A stretch of 64,000 nt of DNA from Caldilineaceae bacterium (GTDB taxonomy: Bacteria; Chloroflexota; Anaerolineae; Caldilineales; Caldilineaceae), in assembly GCA_022842065.1 (NCBI GenBank), contig JALHQH010000012.1:186001-250000 (forward strand), in the 5' to 3' direction. The notes below the pieces were generated by a model. That model ran no database searches and was not told the origin of the DNA. It saw nothing but the letters and a program-made list of their open reading frames with translations. This document shows positions 32,901 to 42,199 of this stretch, piece after piece (the first letter of the stretch is position 1; every line of letters begins with the position of its first letter). Made by a program: the position numbers and the translations under genes.

Positions 32901-33742
32901 GCGTTGAGCCCCAATAGGCTAAGCGCGTCACGGTGCAAGATGCCCTCGATCGTCGCTTCGGTCACCTGGGGCAAGCCACTGTTGCCGATGATCTGGTTGA
33001 CGTTGCGCAAGCCCTCAATTGATTCGATGCCGCCGGCAAAGGGATAATCAGTGCCAGGTAGCAACTTGTGCGTTACATTGTACTCCTGGGCCGCAATCAG
33101 CATGTTGTAGAACTGCCAGGGCCGATAGTAGAGCGCCGAGATGTCGGCATAGACATGGGGATGTTTGCGGATCACCACCAGACACTCTTCGCAAAACGGG
33201 TGGCCAACGTGGGCCAGGATCATGCGCAGCTCGGGATAACGAAAGCCGACCTCGTCAAAGAGCCAGGGCCGGGTAAATTCGAGCGGCGCATTCTGGTTAA
33301 AGGTGGTGCCGCTGTGAAAGAGAATCGGTAAGCTGTTGGCTTGGCAGTACTCATAGATCGGCAGACAGCGGGCATCGCGCGGGTCGAAGCCAGCATACAT
33401 CGGCACCATCTTCACGCCGACCAGCCCCAACTCTTCGATGCCGTGGCGCAACTCGGGCAGCGCGTTCTCCTGGGTGGGATCACAACAGGCAAAGCCCAGC
33501 AACTTGTCGGGCGCACGCCCGACAAAGTCCGCTACATATTGATCGGGTACCCAGTAACCGGTGCGCCGCGCCTTGAGTCCAAAGACAATGGTCTTGGTAA
33601 AGGGCGCAGCATCGGCCATAAATTTGTCGAAGGGGGTGGTGAGATCCATGGGGCGACCGCGCGACCGGTCGGCTTCGGCGCGGGTGGCCGGCGCAATGTG
33701 GATTTCCGGGTCCCAGGCATGGGCATGAACGTTTTGCATCAT
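32897..33742 (-). CDS. Amidohydrolase-family protein (PF04909-like)
   Basis: 281 residues. HAHAWDPE near the N-terminus gives the metal His-x-His, ILAHVGHPFCEECL and HPHVYADISALYYRPW are typical inner strands, and LLPGTDYPFAGG supplies a C-terminal Asp. The family includes lactonases and decarboxylases related to 2-pyrone-4,6-dicarboxylate hydrolase. A sugar-lactone hydrolase role would fit the locus, but this is inferred. It is coupled to the downstream dehydrogenase by a 4-nt overlap. Confidence 0.85.
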   Translation of the reverse strand: MMQNVHAHAWDPEIHIAPATRAEADRSRGRPMDLTTPFDKFMADAAPFTKTIVFGLKARRTGYWVPDQYVADFVGRAPDKLLGFACCDPTQENALPELRHGIEELGLVGVKMVPMYAGFDPRDARCLPIYEYCQANSLPILFHSGTTFNQNAPLEFTRPWLFDEVGFRYPELRMILAHVGHPFCEECLVVIRKHPHVYADISALYYRPWQFYNMLIAAQEYNVTHKLLPGTDYPFAGGIESIEGLRNVNQIIGNSGLPQVTEATIEGILHRDALSLLGLNA

Positions 33743-33761
33743 AACCTCTTGTTACTTTGGC

Positions 33762-33862
33762 TGGTTCCCACGCTCTGCGTGGGAATCAAGTTTGGACGCT
33801 CCGCGTCCCCAGGGACGCGGAGCGTCCACCTGTTCATTCCACGCAGTGCGTGGAACGAGTAA
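33762..33862. repeat. Nested inverted repeats between genes
   Basis: GTTCCCACGCTCTGCGTGGGA, then GGACGCTCCGCGTCC facing GGACGCGGAGCGTCC with a 4-nt spacer, then CATTCCACGCAGTGCGTGGAA, form three adjacent hairpins. No frame. The class (CACGC...GCGTGG) is a common kind of intergenic repeat. Confidence 0.7.
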
Positions 33863-33867
33863 GCGGT

Positions 33868-35001
33868 TTAGAATGATCGTGGATCAGGCACTTCCACTGG
33901 CATCCCACCCTGTTTGGCCGATTCGAGCGCGAGTACCCCCGGCAGCGAACAGTCAAGGGCGCGGTAGACATCGACCGGTGATGACTGGCCCTGGCGGAAG
34001 GCGTCAACGAAAGCCTTCATCGTCCAGTAATCGGAACCACCGTGGCCTGCTTTTGCCGAATCGGCGCGGGCGGCAACACGGTCGGGAATATATTCTGCCT
34101 CAAAGTCGGCCAGCGCACGCCAGTGTACCCCAGGGCCAGATTTGCCCGGTCGCGCCGCCGGTTCCAACTCTTCCAGCCAGAGCCGCGCCGGATCACCAAA
34201 ACCGCGTGTCCCTTCAAATGAACCGAGAGTGCCCTGCAAGGCGTAATAGTCCATCAGATGCGGGCGGGGCGAGACGATATCGACGCGGATTTTGAGCACG
34301 CGGCCGGCGGCAGTCTGAAAGAGGCTGACCACATTGTCGGGAATGTTGATCTCCGCTTCGAGCCGCCCTGGCTGCATCGTTGCCATCGCCGTGACACGGG
34401 TCGTGCGATCCCCGAGAATGTAGAGCAGTGGGCGCAGACTGTGCCAGATGTAGACATAGCCGGAGAAATCACGCCCGCGCCAGGTCAGTGAGCCATCGGC
34501 AAAGCGGTTGAGGCCGCGACAATCATGCAGATATTCGCCCTCGCCGAAGTAGACATCGCCAAACTTGCCCGCCTGGACCAGGCGGCGGATGAGCTCGATC
34601 TCGTCGCGGTAGCCGTAATTTTCCATGAGCATGTAAAAGCCGCCGGCTTTTTTGTAGGCCTGCACCAAGCGACGGCCATCATCAACCGTGGTCGCGCCCG
34701 GCACTTCCGAAATGACGCCGACGCCGGCTTCCAGCGCGATGGCGGCCATCTGCGCGTGCAGCGTATCGGGCGTGGCGAGGATGATCACATCCAGACCGTG
34801 GCGTAAAAACTTTTCAAAATCGCTATACGGGGTGGCCCCTAGCCGTGCGCCCACCCGCTCTGCCGCTTCGGGCACAATATCGCAGACCGCGACGATCTTG
34901 CCGGCGTTGAGGGCGTCGAGATGACGGGCATGGCTCAGCCCACGGCCATCACCCACGGCATTGCCCCCCGCACCAACGAGACCGACTTTCAATAGGTGCA
35001 T
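33868..35001 (-). CDS. Gfo/Idh/MocA-family oxidoreductase
   Basis: About 377 residues from the ATG at 35001, with AAGGA upstream; the frame reaches 35025. The N-terminal Rossmann fold reads KVGLVGAGGNAVGDGRGLSH. VISEVPGATTVDDGRRLV takes the place of the classical EKP motif. The C-terminal part is the GFO_IDH_MocA alpha/beta domain. Such enzymes oxidise or epimerise sugars and inositols using NAD(P). It fits the surrounding sugar-acid catabolic genes; substrate unknown. Confidence 0.88.
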   Translation of the reverse strand: MHLLKVGLVGAGGNAVGDGRGLSHARHLDALNAGKIVAVCDIVPEAAERVGARLGATPYSDFEKFLRHGLDVIILATPDTLHAQMAAIALEAGVGVISEVPGATTVDDGRRLVQAYKKAGGFYMLMENYGYRDEIELIRRLVQAGKFGDVYFGEGEYLHDCRGLNRFADGSLTWRGRDFSGYVYIWHSLRPLLYILGDRTTRVTAMATMQPGRLEAEINIPDNVVSLFQTAAGRVLKIRVDIVSPRPHLMDYYALQGTLGSFEGTRGFGDPARLWLEELEPAARPGKSGPGVHWRALADFEAEYIPDRVAARADSAKAGHGGSDYWTMKAFVDAFRQGQSSPVDVYRALDCSLPGVLALESAKQGGMPVEVPDPRSF

Positions 35002-35039
35002 ATAATTTTGTCCTTTGTCATTCATGTAATGAATGTTGG

Positions 35040-35270
35040 GATTATGACGGGATTAAAATCCCGCCCTAACAGCGAGAAGTCGCCTCAGCGACTGGGAAAT
35101 GTCCAGCGCCTGTGGGTGCTTTTCGGTGTTATACTCAAATCAGAATGAGACCCCTAGTTTCGGTCAGCGTGCGTCGCACTGACCAAAGAATCTAGCGGAC
35201 TGGAAACAGTTGGCGGTCAGTGCGACGCACGCGATCCCGTTAGCCAGCAAAACGCCGGTTCTCAACTTGA
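35040..35270. repeat. Composite repeat region upstream of the MocA-type gene
   Basis: GGGATTAAAATCCC and AGCGAGAAGTCGCCTCAGCGACT (about 35051-35093) resemble the core of the MITE-like element at 28151-28306. A separate inverted repeat has 18-bp arms (GCGTGCGTCGCACTGACC, about 35167, with its complement at about 35214). No gene in the 300-nt gap. Confidence 0.6.
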
Positions 35271-35306
35271 CTTCAGTATAGCAACGGATTTCAATCCCAT
35301 TGCTGT

Positions 35307-36155
35307 TCAATCACCTGCTGCCAACTCACTCAACGTCACAAAGCGCACATTCCCCTGCGCCCGCGCATAGGCGAAAAGTCGTTCGTAGACTTGCAGGCCG
35401 GTGGCCCATTGGCCGGTCATGGCATAGTAATGGGATAACACGACGAAGGGTTTGCCATTGTGTTTGGCGCGCTCAAAATCGTCACGGGCGAGGGCAAAGT
35501 GGCGGTCAACATCGCCGCTTTCCAGATACCAGGTGTATTCCGAGTGCATGGGAATTTCGGTAATCCCTGCGGCGTGGCGATGGGGATGGGGGGGCAGCCC
35601 TGATGTCCACGGTTCGCCGGCGTCGTAGTCGCGATTGATGTAGCGCCAGCCCATGGGGTTGATCACCTGGTTGGAACTCCATTGAAAGCCCATGGCGGCC
35701 AAGGTGGCATAAGTATTGTCACACATGCCCAGGCAAGGCGAGCGAAAGCCAGTGGGAATGAAGCCCAAGGTCCGCTGAAAGATTTCGCGCCCCGCTTCGA
35801 GTTTAGCCCTAAGGGTTTCGGGTGTGTGCCAAGGAGCCACCGACGCTGGTTCGTTTTCCCACCGCGCCTTCGCATCCGGGATGATGTCGAGCATAAAACC
35901 AGGTGGCACCCCAAACTCGAAGGGCGTTTCGTGGGTGTAACCGTGGTGGGCCAATTCATGGCCAGCGGCCATGGCCCGCCATAAAAGCGCCACCCATTCC
36001 GGCTTGGCATCCAACGGTTCTTTGCCGGCAAAGGGCACCACAAAAAAGGTGCCGGGCACCTGTTGCTCATCGAGAAAATCTAATAGCTCAGCAAAAAGTT
36101 CTGGCTGCTGCATGCCCGGATCATCGTTCGTAAAGGCAAAAAGTGTTTCAGTCAT
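35307..36155 (-). CDS. Polysaccharide deacetylase (NodB-homology) family protein
   Basis: About 282 residues from the ATG at 36155; the frame extends to 36239. FTNDDPG provides the catalytic/metal Asp pair, GHELAHHGYTH the His-x3-His metal site, and FRSPCLGMCD a later family motif. No signal peptide is seen, so it is probably cytoplasmic. NodB-fold enzymes remove acetyl or formyl groups from sugars and related amides. It lies between two ABC importer sets, suggesting work on an imported acetylated sugar, which is inference. Confidence 0.8.
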   Translation of the reverse strand: MTETLFAFTNDDPGMQQPELFAELLDFLDEQQVPGTFFVVPFAGKEPLDAKPEWVALLWRAMAAGHELAHHGYTHETPFEFGVPPGFMLDIIPDAKARWENEPASVAPWHTPETLRAKLEAGREIFQRTLGFIPTGFRSPCLGMCDNTYATLAAMGFQWSSNQVINPMGWRYINRDYDAGEPWTSGLPPHPHRHAAGITEIPMHSEYTWYLESGDVDRHFALARDDFERAKHNGKPFVVLSHYYAMTGQWATGLQVYERLFAYARAQGNVRFVTLSELAAGD

Positions 36156-36237
36156 AAAAGAGCAAACCTCGATTATTTGGCTCAACCGGAATGCAGGGAG
36201 GTGCCATCCCGCCCCGCCGTCAACGCGGCCAGTGGGC

Positions 36238-36325
36238 ACGCGGGCTACCCAATAACGCCGGGTACCCCCCCTCCCTTAGCCGGGTTTACCCGGCGTCGTT
36301 GGGTAGCCCTGCGGCTTTAGCCCAG
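36238..36325. repeat. Inverted repeat with GGGCTACCCAA ends
   Basis: GGGCTACCCAATAACGCCGGGTA (36241-36263) faces TTACCCGGCGTCGTTGGGTAGCCC (about 36286-36309) imperfectly around a C-rich centre. Its position suggests a hairpin upstream of the deacetylase gene. Confidence 0.65.
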
Positions 36326-36385
36326 GGCGGTCTTGGCAACCCCCTAAGATCCCATTGAACCGATTATTTCAAATGCAGGCGATCC

Positions 36386-36455
36386 ATGAAGACACACGAA
36401 GGGACACGAAGAAACCATAACGAGATAAGTCTTTTCTTCGTGTGTCTTCGTGCCC
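36386..36455. repeat. Imperfect inverted repeat (GAAGACACACGAAG)
   Basis: GAAGACACACGAAGGGACACGAAG (about 36388-36411) is mirrored by CTTCGTGTGTCTTCGTG (about 36436-36452). It lies just beyond the MalG-type permease stop, where it might aid termination. Confidence 0.6.
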
Positions 36456-36490
36456 ACTGGACACCCGCTTCGTGGATCATTTGTTTTCCT

Positions 36491-37357
36491 TTACCCTTTC
36501 AACCCGGAAAGCACGACGCCGCGCACAAAGTATTGTTGGGTAAAGAGAAAGACGACGAGAATCGGTAGCAGCGTAATCGTCGCCCCGGCCATCATGTTGG
36601 CCCAAGCCGTGTAATACATGCCGCGAAAACGGGTCAACGCCAGCGGCAGGGTAAAGAGCTCTTCGTCAAAGAGATAGATCACCGGCCCCAGCAGGTCGTT
36701 CCAACTGCCCATAAAACTGAGCAGCGCCAGGGTGGCGATCACTGCCTTGGCCAGCGGCATCATGATGCGCCAGTAGATGCCAAAGTGACTGCACCCATCG
36801 ATCTTCGCGGCATCGTTCAGCTCCTGCGGGATCGTCATAAAGTATTGGCGGATCAGAAAGATGCCAAAGGCGCTGCCCAAATAGGCCGGGACGATCAAGG
36901 GCAGATGGGTATCCACCCACCCAATGCGCGTCATCACCACATAGAGCGGGATCATTGTGATTTGGCCGGGGATCATCAGCGCGCCGAGGGTAATGATAAA
37001 AAGTGCTTCCCGCCCCCAAAAGCGCACACGGGCAAAGGCATAGGCGGCCAGCGACGACGAGAGAATAATGCCGAATGTCCACAGCGAACTCACCTTGACG
37101 CTGTTGAAGATATAGCGATCAAAGGGCAATTCCGTTAGGATATAGGCGTAGTTCGAGAGAATGGCCGGGTTTGGGATCCAATCGGGTGGAAAGGCAAAGA
37201 CCCGCGCTTCGGACTTTAGGGAGGTCGCGATCATCCAGTAAAAGGGAAAGATCATGGTGATGGCCGTCAAGATCAGCGCACTGTAGGCCAGCAGCTTCGC
37301 CACGAAGATCCAGCGTGCCCGTTGCTGATGTTGTTGTTGCCAGGTTACGCTACTCAT
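36491..37357 (-). CDS. Carbohydrate ABC transporter permease, MalG type (second set)
   Basis: 288 residues with six predicted membrane segments. The EAA-loop signature is TIPQELNDAAKIDGCSHF. The C-terminus QQYFVRGVVLSGLKG closely matches that of the first set. The start overlaps the MalF-type permease by 8 nt. It works with the permease and binding protein upstream; no ATPase gene is present. Confidence 0.92.
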   Translation of the reverse strand: MSSVTWQQQHQQRARWIFVAKLLAYSALILTAITMIFPFYWMIATSLKSEARVFAFPPDWIPNPAILSNYAYILTELPFDRYIFNSVKVSSLWTFGIILSSSLAAYAFARVRFWGREALFIITLGALMIPGQITMIPLYVVMTRIGWVDTHLPLIVPAYLGSAFGIFLIRQYFMTIPQELNDAAKIDGCSHFGIYWRIMMPLAKAVIATLALLSFMGSWNDLLGPVIYLFDEELFTLPLALTRFRGMYYTAWANMMAGATITLLPILVVFLFTQQYFVRGVVLSGLKG

Positions 37358-38303
37358 AATGCACCCACCGTTTTTGAAAGCGCAGCTGCAGCAATGTCAA
37401 AGCCAGCAAAATGAAGAAAAGTACATAGGCCAGCGCCGAGGCATACCCCATCTGGAACGACCGGAACGCGTTGTTGTAGATATGCAGCACGATGGTTAAG
37501 GTGGCATAGACGGGGCCACCACCGGTCATGACATAGGTGTATTCAAAGACTTGAAACGCGCCGATCAGGCTCAGAATCAGTAACATAAAGGTGGTTGGGG
37601 AGAGCAAGGGCAGGGTAATGTTGCGGAACTTGGCCCAACTGCCTGCGCCGTCAATCTCGGCGGCCTCATAGTAGACTTCGGGAATTCCTTGCAGCCCGGC
37701 CAGATAGATCAACATGTTGTAACCCAGCCCGCGCCAGATCGACATGATGATGATCGCCGGCATTGCCCAGGTTGACGAGGAGAGCCAGGTTGGCCCTTTG
37801 ATCCCAATCTGTTTGAGCAGAAAGTTGAGCACGCCAAATTCAGGGTTGTAGATCCAGAGCCACATCAGCGAAATCGCCACCGAAGAGGTGATCGTCGGTA
37901 GGAAAAAGATGCTGCGAAAAAAGATAATGCCACGCAGCTTCTGGTTCATGGCCAGCGCCAGCAAGAGCGAAAGCAGCAACCCCGCCGGTACCACACCGAC
38001 AACATAGTAAAGCGTGTTTTGCATGCTCTTCCAGAAGAGATCCTCATTGAGCAGCGCTTGATAGTTGCCCAACCCAATCCACTTAGGCGTGCTGATGTAA
38101 TCGCCTTTGGTAAAGCTCAGAAAAAAGGCGGCCAGCACCGGCCCATAGGTGAATATCAGCAGCCCCAGGATCAGCGGCGCGACAAAAAGATAGCCAACCA
38201 CATGTTCATTGCTAAAAAAGCGCGACCAACGGGATGGTTGTGCCGGGACCCGGCCCGCATTGACCCGCGGCTTTACATTGTTCGCCGTCGTTGTTGTGTT
38301 CAA
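37350..38303 (-). CDS. Carbohydrate ABC transporter permease, MalF type (second set)
   Basis: I prefer the TTG at 38303, preceded by GGGAGGG, giving about 317 residues; the open frame continues to 38408 through poorly conserved sequence. A Pro/Arg-rich cytoplasmic start is followed by six membrane segments (VGYLFVAPLILGLLIFTYGP). The EAA-loop signature is EVYYEAAEIDGAGSWAKF. It pairs with the MalG-type gene at 36491. Confidence 0.88.
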   Translation of the reverse strand: MNTTTTANNVKPRVNAGRVPAQPSRWSRFFSNEHVVGYLFVAPLILGLLIFTYGPVLAAFFLSFTKGDYISTPKWIGLGNYQALLNEDLFWKSMQNTLYYVVGVVPAGLLLSLLLALAMNQKLRGIIFFRSIFFLPTITSSVAISLMWLWIYNPEFGVLNFLLKQIGIKGPTWLSSSTWAMPAIIIMSIWRGLGYNMLIYLAGLQGIPEVYYEAAEIDGAGSWAKFRNITLPLLSPTTFMLLILSLIGAFQVFEYTYVMTGGGPVYATLTIVLHIYNNAFRSFQMGYASALAYVLFFILLALTLLQLRFQKRWVHYE

Positions 38304-38397
38304 AATCACGCCCTCCCTCAGGTCAGGTGTCCCGCTGGGACAAGGAACGGGCAAGCAAACATTGATGAGAGCTAAGTCATTAGTTCGGTAGACCCTA

Positions 38398-38441
38398 CCC
38401 CCTCCCAACCTCCCCCCGCCACGGGGGAGGTTGGGAGGGGG
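38398..38441. repeat. Perfect 19-bp-arm hairpin, C/G rich
   Basis: Arms 38398-38416 (CCCCCTCCCAACCTCCCCC) and 38423-38441 are exact complements with a 6-nt loop. They are flanked by TTCGGTA and TACCGAA. The hairpin lies between the binding-protein stop and the permease gene and may set their expression ratio. Confidence 0.85.
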
Positions 38442-38491
38442 TTTGTACCGAATTATTAATCAACTTCCATCATTCACCTGCTGTCACTCGC

Positions 38492-39859
38492 CTACAATTC
38501 GTCTACCGGCGTCTCCAAGATCGGTGTGATCTTGTCATGGATCGTCTGGAGTACCTCGGCGGCAGGCACATTGTTAAGCCAAAGCGCTTCCAACTCGGCG
38601 TTAAAGACCTGTTTCCATAGATCGCTCTTTAACCCTGGATAGTAGTTGCGCGCATAGGCACCGATTTCTACGGCAATGGCCCGATGCTCTGGCGGCCCAG
38701 AGAGATAGGCATCGGAATTGGCGCTTGCTTGCAACGCTGGTGTTCCTGTCTTGGCAAAGGCTTCCATGCCCTTGGGGCCGGTCATAAATTGCATCAGCGA
38801 CCAGGCTTCATCGAGATGGGCGGAATCTTTGAAGATGTGCAGTGTATTCGTCCCGGCATAGGTGATGCGATCCAACCCCACCGTGCCCTTGGCAATCGGC
38901 GCGATATCCCAGTTGAACTCCAGGTTGTCGCCATAATAGCCGAGATTCCAGGTGCCATCCACACTCATCGCCACCTTGGCCACCTGGAAGGGATTGGGCA
39001 ACCCTTCGAGTTGGGCGGTAGTGGGGTGGACGTGGTGCTCATGCAACAACGAGGCCAACCAGGCAAACATCTCGACGGAGGCCGGCTCGGTCATCAGCGA
39101 GGCGGTCTGGTCGCTGTTGATCAATTCCCCGCCATTGTTCCAGACCGTGGTCGAGATGCCATCGCGGTTGATCATGGTAATGCCCCACTGGGCAATCTCA
39201 TCGGGGTTAAAGTCCGCACTGCCGGCCTTGTTGCCGGCGCTGTCAAGCGTCAGGGCTAAGGCGGCGTCGAAGAGGTTGTTGCGATCCCAACTGTCATCAG
39301 GATAGGGCAGCCCCGCGGCATCGAAGAGATCCTTGTTGTAATAGAGCACCGTCCCGACATAGGTCGCCGGCATGCCAACAAGCGCGCCCTGCCCCACTAC
39401 GCCGGTGGTATTGTCATAACGACAATCGGCCAGGGTGACATCGAACCACTGCGCCAGATCGACGCTGTCACGCTCAACATAGGGTTCCAGGGCCAGGTAA
39501 TAGCCCTTATGCGCATAGCGACCAAAGTAGCCGGGGTCACCAATGCTCAGATCCGACGGATTGCCGGCAGCCAGGCGTGCCTCTTGTCGGGGCCAGAAAT
39601 CATCCCATGGTGCACTTTCCACCTTGACCGTAATGCCTGGGTTGTCGGTCATGAAGACCTCGTACATATCCTCGAGTGCGATTAGCCACGGATCGAAGTT
39701 GTACATGGCAAACGCTAGTTCAACATTTTCGGCTGTTGCGCCCGTGCCACCCTCGGTTGCTGCGGGGCCGACCGGTGAGCAGGCCGCCAGTACCATGCCA
39801 CCGGTTAGGGTGGAAGCCAGGTGCATAAAGTCGCGTCGCGACAGGCGTGAAGCTTTCAT
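38492..39859 (-). CDS. Extracellular sugar-binding lipoprotein (second set)
   Basis: 455 residues. The leader SRRDFMHLASTLTGGMVLAAC combines a Tat-like RR and a lipobox. The rest is a family-1 solute-binding protein (FMTDNPGITVKVESAPW, GNPSDLSIGDPGYFGRYA, AKVAMSVDGTWNLGYYGDN). It is upstream of two permeases and about 215 bp downstream of the GntR gene. The galT and GH4 genes further upstream suggest galactosides or related sugars as cargo, by inference. Confidence 0.92.
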   Translation of the reverse strand: MKASRLSRRDFMHLASTLTGGMVLAACSPVGPAATEGGTGATAENVELAFAMYNFDPWLIALEDMYEVFMTDNPGITVKVESAPWDDFWPRQEARLAAGNPSDLSIGDPGYFGRYAHKGYYLALEPYVERDSVDLAQWFDVTLADCRYDNTTGVVGQGALVGMPATYVGTVLYYNKDLFDAAGLPYPDDSWDRNNLFDAALALTLDSAGNKAGSADFNPDEIAQWGITMINRDGISTTVWNNGGELINSDQTASLMTEPASVEMFAWLASLLHEHHVHPTTAQLEGLPNPFQVAKVAMSVDGTWNLGYYGDNLEFNWDIAPIAKGTVGLDRITYAGTNTLHIFKDSAHLDEAWSLMQFMTGPKGMEAFAKTGTPALQASANSDAYLSGPPEHRAIAVEIGAYARNYYPGLKSDLWKQVFNAELEALWLNNVPAAEVLQTIHDKITPILETPVDEL

Positions 39860-40074
39860 CAGTCCATTCTCCTTTTAAACAAATGATCAATGCAAACGCG
39901 CTGATAAAGGGGGACCATAGGGCAACAAAGTGATGGGTTATGCGGTTATCATTGCTGCGCAACCATAGGCTAGAAATCGGTTGCTACTGCTTACGCCCCA
40001 TTTGGGGTAAATGCGCACGGGACAGGGGAGATGCAGTCCCAAGTGCACAGTGATTGGAGAAAGAACGGCCTACT

Positions 40075-40800
40075 TTAGAGGGCAGGCTGGTTACGCAGTT
40101 TTTCAAAAACTTGCTGTGAAAGTTCGAGGGAATTATTTAGTTGCGTCTCGATGCTCTGTACGGCGGCGTCAATGGCACCCCCACAGATGGCATCGGCTAA
40201 CTCTTGGTGCAGGTGCAAGGTCTCCTGCCAGTTGCGCTGAAATTCGGTGTGGCTGGCGATAAATAGAAAGATCGGCCCGGTGATCGAGTTCAACATTTTC
40301 AGCAGATAGGGGTTGTCGGCCTGTTGCCAGATCAACTGATGGGCTTCGAGGTCGCTGGCCACATAGGCTTCGCGATCGTTTTGGGCGATCGCCTCATTCA
40401 TCTGTTGCAGATTAGCACGCAGGGCGGCACAGTTATCGGGCGAGTTGTTGGCGGCTGCCTGACCGACCGCCAATCGTTCAAGCACGAGCCGCACCTGGAA
40501 CAGATTCTGGATATCAATCTCATCTAATTCGATGACATAACGGCCATTCGGCTTGCTGACGACTAGCCCCTCGCGTTCGAGATCCATCAATGCATCGCGC
40601 GCTGGCATGCGGCTGATACCCAGCAACTCGGCCAGATCACGCTCGGCAAGTTTGGTCCCCTGGGGGATCCGCCCGCTGATGATCTGGGCGCGCAATAGGG
40701 TGGTGCTCTGGACTTTGAGCGAATTACGGTCGAGGCGGACGTTGCCTAGGCTGGCGTTGGTGCGGATGTGGTTGATCGTCATCGTTACATGTTGCCCCAT
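40075..40800 (-). CDS. GntR-family regulator with FCD effector domain
   Basis: 241 residues; an internal ATG at 40782 is an alternative start. The winged helix reads GRIPQGTKLAERDLAELLG and ISRMPARDALMDLEREGLV. The helical FCD domain follows (VRLVLERLAVGQAAANN, DLEAHQLIWQQADNPYL), with conserved Asp/His metal ligands. Such regulators respond to sugar acids and organic acids. Two identical operator-like sites lie directly upstream, pointing to autoregulation and control of the adjacent transport genes. Confidence 0.9.
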   Translation of the reverse strand: MGQHVTMTINHIRTNASLGNVRLDRNSLKVQSTTLLRAQIISGRIPQGTKLAERDLAELLGISRMPARDALMDLEREGLVVSKPNGRYVIELDEIDIQNLFQVRLVLERLAVGQAAANNSPDNCAALRANLQQMNEAIAQNDREAYVASDLEAHQLIWQQADNPYLLKMLNSITGPIFLFIASHTEFQRNWQETLHLHQELADAICGGAIDAAVQSIETQLNNSLELSQQVFEKLRNQPAL

Positions 40801-40822
40801 CTGGGTAATTTAACGTGATGGG

Positions 40823-40875
40823 TATATGGTATACCGCTTTTGTTTGTTTGTCAAGAGGCAGTATATGGTATACCA
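40823..40875. promoter_or_regulatory. Paired GntR operator candidates
   Basis: TATATGGTATACC occurs twice, at 40823-40835 and 40862-40874, exactly 39 bp apart. Each contains the palindrome GGTATACC, and the second has TGGTATACCA, matching the TGGTN(x)ACCA logic of FadR-subfamily operators. The first lies only 23 bp upstream of the GntR start. Confidence 0.75.
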
Positions 40876-40909
40876 GGCGAATTTCGGAGAATTGTTTAAA
40901 TTGGCGATG

Positions 40910-40966
40910 GTGTAGTTCGCATCCCCCGATGCGAACGGGCTCCACATCAGGGGATGCGGAGTACAC
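40910..40966. repeat. Inverted repeat with GGGGATGCG core
   Basis: GTGTAGTTCGCATCCCC is mirrored imperfectly by GGGGATGCGGAGTACAC. The right half (ATCAGGGGATGCGGAGTACAC region) recurs almost unchanged at about 53126-53146. Confidence 0.6.
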
Positions 40967-41057
40967 GGGGGCACAATAGGAATTGTTGTCGTCCCTACGG
41001 AGTGGATAAACCCATCAAATGCTGCGACAAACGCAGTAAATCTGGATTTAGGCAGGG

Positions 41058-42116
41058 TTACTGGAGTTGTGTATGGTAATGCACATCGGTTACCGCCCGT
41101 AACTCCGCCGCCTTTTCCTCCGGCGCGGTGTCGCTGAGGAAGTTGCCGCCGCCAATCTCTGGGCCGGCGAGATATTTGAGCAGATTGGGCTTACGTAAGG
41201 GTGGATGAAACTCAATGTGAAAGTGAAAACCACTGTAGTCGCCGCCATCGGTCGGGGCCTGGTGCAGTGGCATGACATAGGGAAAAGGCATCTGCCAGAG
41301 ATTGTCGAAGCGGATCAGCGTGCGGCGTAGGATGTCAGCAAAGCCGGTGATCTCTTCGTCACTTAGCGCGGCAATGTGCGGATGGGTCGCCTTGGGGGCC
41401 ACAAAGACTTCGTAGGCATAGCGCCCAAAGTAGGGGATGAAAGCAATGGCATGTTCATTTTCACAGATGATGCGGCGGCCATCTGCCTGCTCGGCGGCAA
41501 GGATATCCTGAAAGAGCACCCGGCCGGTCTCCTGGAGATGACGTTGGCCGGCGCGCGCTTCGGTCTCAATCGTTTTGAAGACAAAGTTGGTGGCATAGAT
41601 CTGGCAGTGCGGATGCGGGTTAGAGACGCCCACCGCTTCGCCCTTATTCTCAAAGATCAGCACGTGATTGATGTCGGGGCGACTACCGAGATTGGTGTAC
41701 TGTTGTTGCCAGGTGCCTAGCAACTCTTCCACGCCGGCTGGTGCTAATTCGGCCAGCGTCAAGTTGTGGTTGGGGCTGTAGCAGACGACACGCGCAATGC
41801 CGGTGGCCGGGCGGTTGCGATAGATGCCACCGGGCGCAGGCAGATCCGTTGGCGCGTTGTCACCGACACAGGGATGGTCGTTATCAAAGACATAGGTGCC
41901 CGTGTAATTCGGGTTGCTTTTGCCGCTCACCCGTGGGTTACCGGGGCAGAGGTAACAGGTGGGGTCATAGGCGGGGATGGCTTTCTCCTCATTGGCCAGC
42001 GTCCCCCCAATCCACGGTCGGTTTTGCCGATGCGCGGCGACAATCACCCACTCCTCGCGTAACGGATGCCAGCGCTCTTCCCACTTACCGATCAATTCGC
42101 TCATCATGTCTCTCAA
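41058..42116 (-). CDS. galT: Galactose-1-phosphate uridylyltransferase
   Basis: 352 residues; translation may start at the ATG for MSELIGK. The zinc-site Cys pair is CYLCPGN, and the active-site HPH is in [12 protein letters not shown]. Further matches are [15 protein letters not shown] and [10 protein letters not shown]. The enzyme transfers UMP between UDP-glucose and galactose-1-phosphate in the Leloir pathway. It lies with the GH4 glycosidase and second importer, suggesting use of galactosides; galK and galE are not in the window. Confidence 0.93.
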   Translation of the reverse strand: MRDMMSELIGKWEERWHPLREEWVIVAAHRQNRPWIGGTLANEEKAIPAYDPTCYLCPGNPRVSGKSNPNYTGTYVFDNDHPCVGDNAPTDLPAPGGIYRNRPATGIARVVCYSPNHNLTLAELAPAGVEELLGTWQQQYTNLGSRPDINHVLIFENKGEAVGVSNPHPHCQIYATNFVFKTIETEARAGQRHLQETGRVLFQDILAAEQADGRRIICENEHAIAFIPYFGRYAYEVFVAPKATHPHIAALSDEEITGFADILRRTLIRFDNLWQMPFPYVMPLHQAPTDGGDYSGFHFHIEFHPPLRKPNLLKYLAGPEIGGGNFLSDTAPEEKAAELRAVTDVHYHTQLQ

Positions 42117-42199
42117 ACTGTCTCTTCAAAAATTGGGCCCAGCCGCACCAGATAAATGTGGATGCGGGTTTGGGCAATGGTTTCTGTGTATTCTAACCC

